Below are positions 62,456-64,000 of a stretch of DNA of 64,000 nucleotides, piece by piece (positions within the stretch are counted from its first letter, which is position 1; each line of letters opens with the position of its first letter). The notes beneath the pieces were generated by a model. That model was given only the letters and a program-made list of their open reading frames with translations, searched no databases and was not told the DNA's origin. The DNA is from Adenophora triphylla var. japonica (lineage: Eukaryota; Streptophyta; Magnoliopsida; Asterales; Campanulaceae), in the NCBI GenBank assembly GCA_022495995.1, contig JAFEMH010007467.1, positions 24,487 to 88,486 on the forward strand, in the 5' to 3' direction. The position numbers were made by a program, and so were the translations under genes.

Positions 62456-64000
62456 TTACAGCACTTGCAGTTTGAACTTGCTCACTATCTCTACTGGAAG
62501 TCCGAATGAGCCAGCCACTATTGCTCCATCATCCATAGTCAAATCATAAGTATTGGAGCCTGATTTCCTGCAAATAAACCACATATAAGTACATAAGATT
62601 CATATGTCCCAATGGACATATCATCCAAAATGTTACTGCCTCCGTTCCAAAATAAATGTCCAAGAATTTCCAAATTTACTCATGATCATGAGCGAATTTA
62701 AAAAAGAATTTGGACATTCATTTTAGTATGGAGGGAGTATACAAATTGATTAGCGACATATGCTTTAGCAAATGGATGGCTTCAAAAGACGATTTCAAAT
62801 ACCAAGTCCAAATAGTTAAGAAACCTACTCAAATGTGCCGTTCATGGAGAATCTAATTCCAGCCAGTATATCGACCAGGAACTTCATTTGACCATCCTTA
62901 ATAATCTACTTAGTAAAGATGGAAGTTGATTAGCCATGTATCAGTTGAGTATATAACTTACTCCCTCCGCCCAAAAATGAATGTCTTTTTTTTTTTCAAA
63001 TTTGCTCTTGATCAAGAGTAAATTTGGACATTCATTTTGAGACGAAGGTGGTAGAAAAGAAGAAGTCACACAGCTATAATAGGTACTATCCACTTCTATC
63101 TGCAGCAGGACTTTTTAAAGCACACCTGATTACCCATAAGACCATTAGCAGCATTTTCAATCCAACTCTCTGTCTCCATCTACGAAAGATACACATAGTG
63201 AAATTCGAGTCAAGTGAATCAAATAAGATTAATAAAAAATCATGTGTACTTGATCATTTATTCATCAAAGAGTTTAGGTTGTTTATGTGATATCCCCACC
63301 CCACATCAAAAAGATGTGGGCTTTGATTGAGATATATAAGCCTCCACAATACTGCTACTGGGCTCTAATAACATTCATAAACTTTTGGGTAGGCATGTGG
63401 GAAGCCAAGTCGACCCAGTTATTTGCGCTCAGTGGGCTAGTGCATGGTGCTTATGTAGCGAACCGTGTTTTAGGGCTCGGGTCGTTACAGTTTATCTTAT
63501 TGGAGTGCAAAACTGAATACATACAAGAATTTGCAGATCTATAACCAGTGAGCATCCATTCCTCAAGTTGACAATGTTATGTAATCAATATAAAGTAAAA
63601 TGGGCATGGTGTTTCTCCTTGCTAAGATTTTCTGATAGTTACTGCCAATAACTAATTGGCTATATTTGCATGGCAGGAAAAATATCTTTGTTCACTGTCA
63701 AGCAATAAATCATGCTGGCTCTGACTAGCATAGCATTAGCAGGACTTGACATATAAAGAGTACAAGGATCCCATGGCTGAAATAATGGATTTATGCTCTA
63801 AAATTTGACTTCAATCAGGTATTAACTTATACATTAAATTTCCTCATCAGTAATTCCAGCACAAATGAATGGCATATGCTCACAAAAAAATAAAAAATCT
63901 TGAGGTCCCAGAATTCTTTTGATGATAAAAAAGAAGAGAACCGATGTACCTGTGAACTCCATATCATTTGCCATTCTCCTCAATAAGTTTTTGTTCACCG
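62456..64000 (-). CDS. Unidentified protein, 3' exons only (5' part beyond window)
   Basis: On the - strand, exons join in frame: at least 64000-63950 (VNKNLLRRMANDMEFT, donor GTACAT); 63169 or 63179 to 63126 (SWIENAANGLMGNQ); 62905-62829 (IIKDGQMKFLVDILAGIRF, SMNGTFE); 62567-62456 (KSGSNTYDLTMDDGAIVAGS ... IVSKFKLQVL, stop TAA at 62458-62456). The 63169 acceptor (ACAG) keeps the phase with the upstream exon; 63179 (GTAG) would need another exon in the 63180-63949 interval. The coding texture, splice sites and phases agree, but I do not recognise the family. It ends in an alternating hydrophobic pattern suggesting beta strands. Confidence 0.7.
62636..62737. mobile_element. Small Stowaway-like MITE, 102 bp
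   Basis: CTGCCTCCGTTCCAAAATAA left, TTTTAGTATGGAGGGAG right, a central CATGATCATG palindrome, TA on both sides. In an intron of the - strand gene (62568-62828). Confidence 0.85.
62961..63051. mobile_element. Small Stowaway-like MITE, 91 bp, same family as 62636-62737
   Basis: CTCCCTCCGCCCAAAAATGA left, TCATTTTGAGACGAAGGTGG right, central CTTGATCAAG palindrome, TA on both sides (62959-62960, 63052-63053). Also intronic to the - strand gene, 223 bp from its sibling. Confidence 0.85.
63286..63489 (+). mobile_element. Solo LTR of the TRIM family, 204 bp, perfect 5-bp TSD
   Basis: Starts TGTGATATCCCCACCCCA and ends GGGCTCGGGTCGTTACA. GTTTA flanks both ends (63281-63285, 63490-63494). Its sequence is related along its length to the LTRs of the TRIM at 19657-20106. 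In the large intron of the - strand gene. Confidence 0.9.

Overview
The window is nuclear DNA of a flowering plant, probably a eudicot. The evidence is two long, intron-rich plant genes with AT-rich introns, a chloroplast-targeted Fe-S assembly factor, and a dense load of plant-type MITEs, Mutator-like elements, a TRIM element and LINE remnants. I cannot name the species. No bacterial operon, CRISPR array, tRNA or rRNA gene was seen.

Layout: (1) 1-39664, + strand: a callose synthase gene of the CalS9/GSL10 type, lacking only its first exon (outside the window). I placed 50 exons, 1013..39664. They total 5537 coding bases and stay in one open frame of 1844 residues. Its introns hold most of the transposons. 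(2) 39665-42435: intergenic, with a LINE remnant split by a 715-bp hAT-like element rich in GGTTAACCGG motifs, a tandem duplication and a Stowaway-like MITE. (3) 42436-51436, + strand: a complete 15-exon HCF101 gene, 530 residues, including one GC-AG intron and an intron whose donor is abutted by a MITE. (4) 51437-56423: AT-rich repeats, short composite insertions and coding-like remnants. (5) 56424-58030, + strand: a decayed gene for a Gln-rich, coiled-coil plant protein that still has a promoter-like TATA region. (6) 60085-61075, - strand: a decayed DEAD-box helicase (RH41-like, HIT zinc finger plus N-terminal helicase core). (7) 62456-64000, - strand: the last exons of a gene I could not identify.

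The two intact genes are not known partners. Callose synthase makes beta-1,3-glucan at the plasma membrane. HCF101 acts in the chloroplast stroma, delivering [4Fe-4S] clusters mainly to photosystem I. I found no convincing new gene system. The strongest unusual content is mobile DNA with intact target-site duplications: two long-TIR Mutator-like elements (one apparently carrying an NLR coiled-coil fragment), a TRIM with primer-binding site and polypurine tract, a solo LTR of the same family, and several 8-bp-TSD hAT-like MITEs, some nested.
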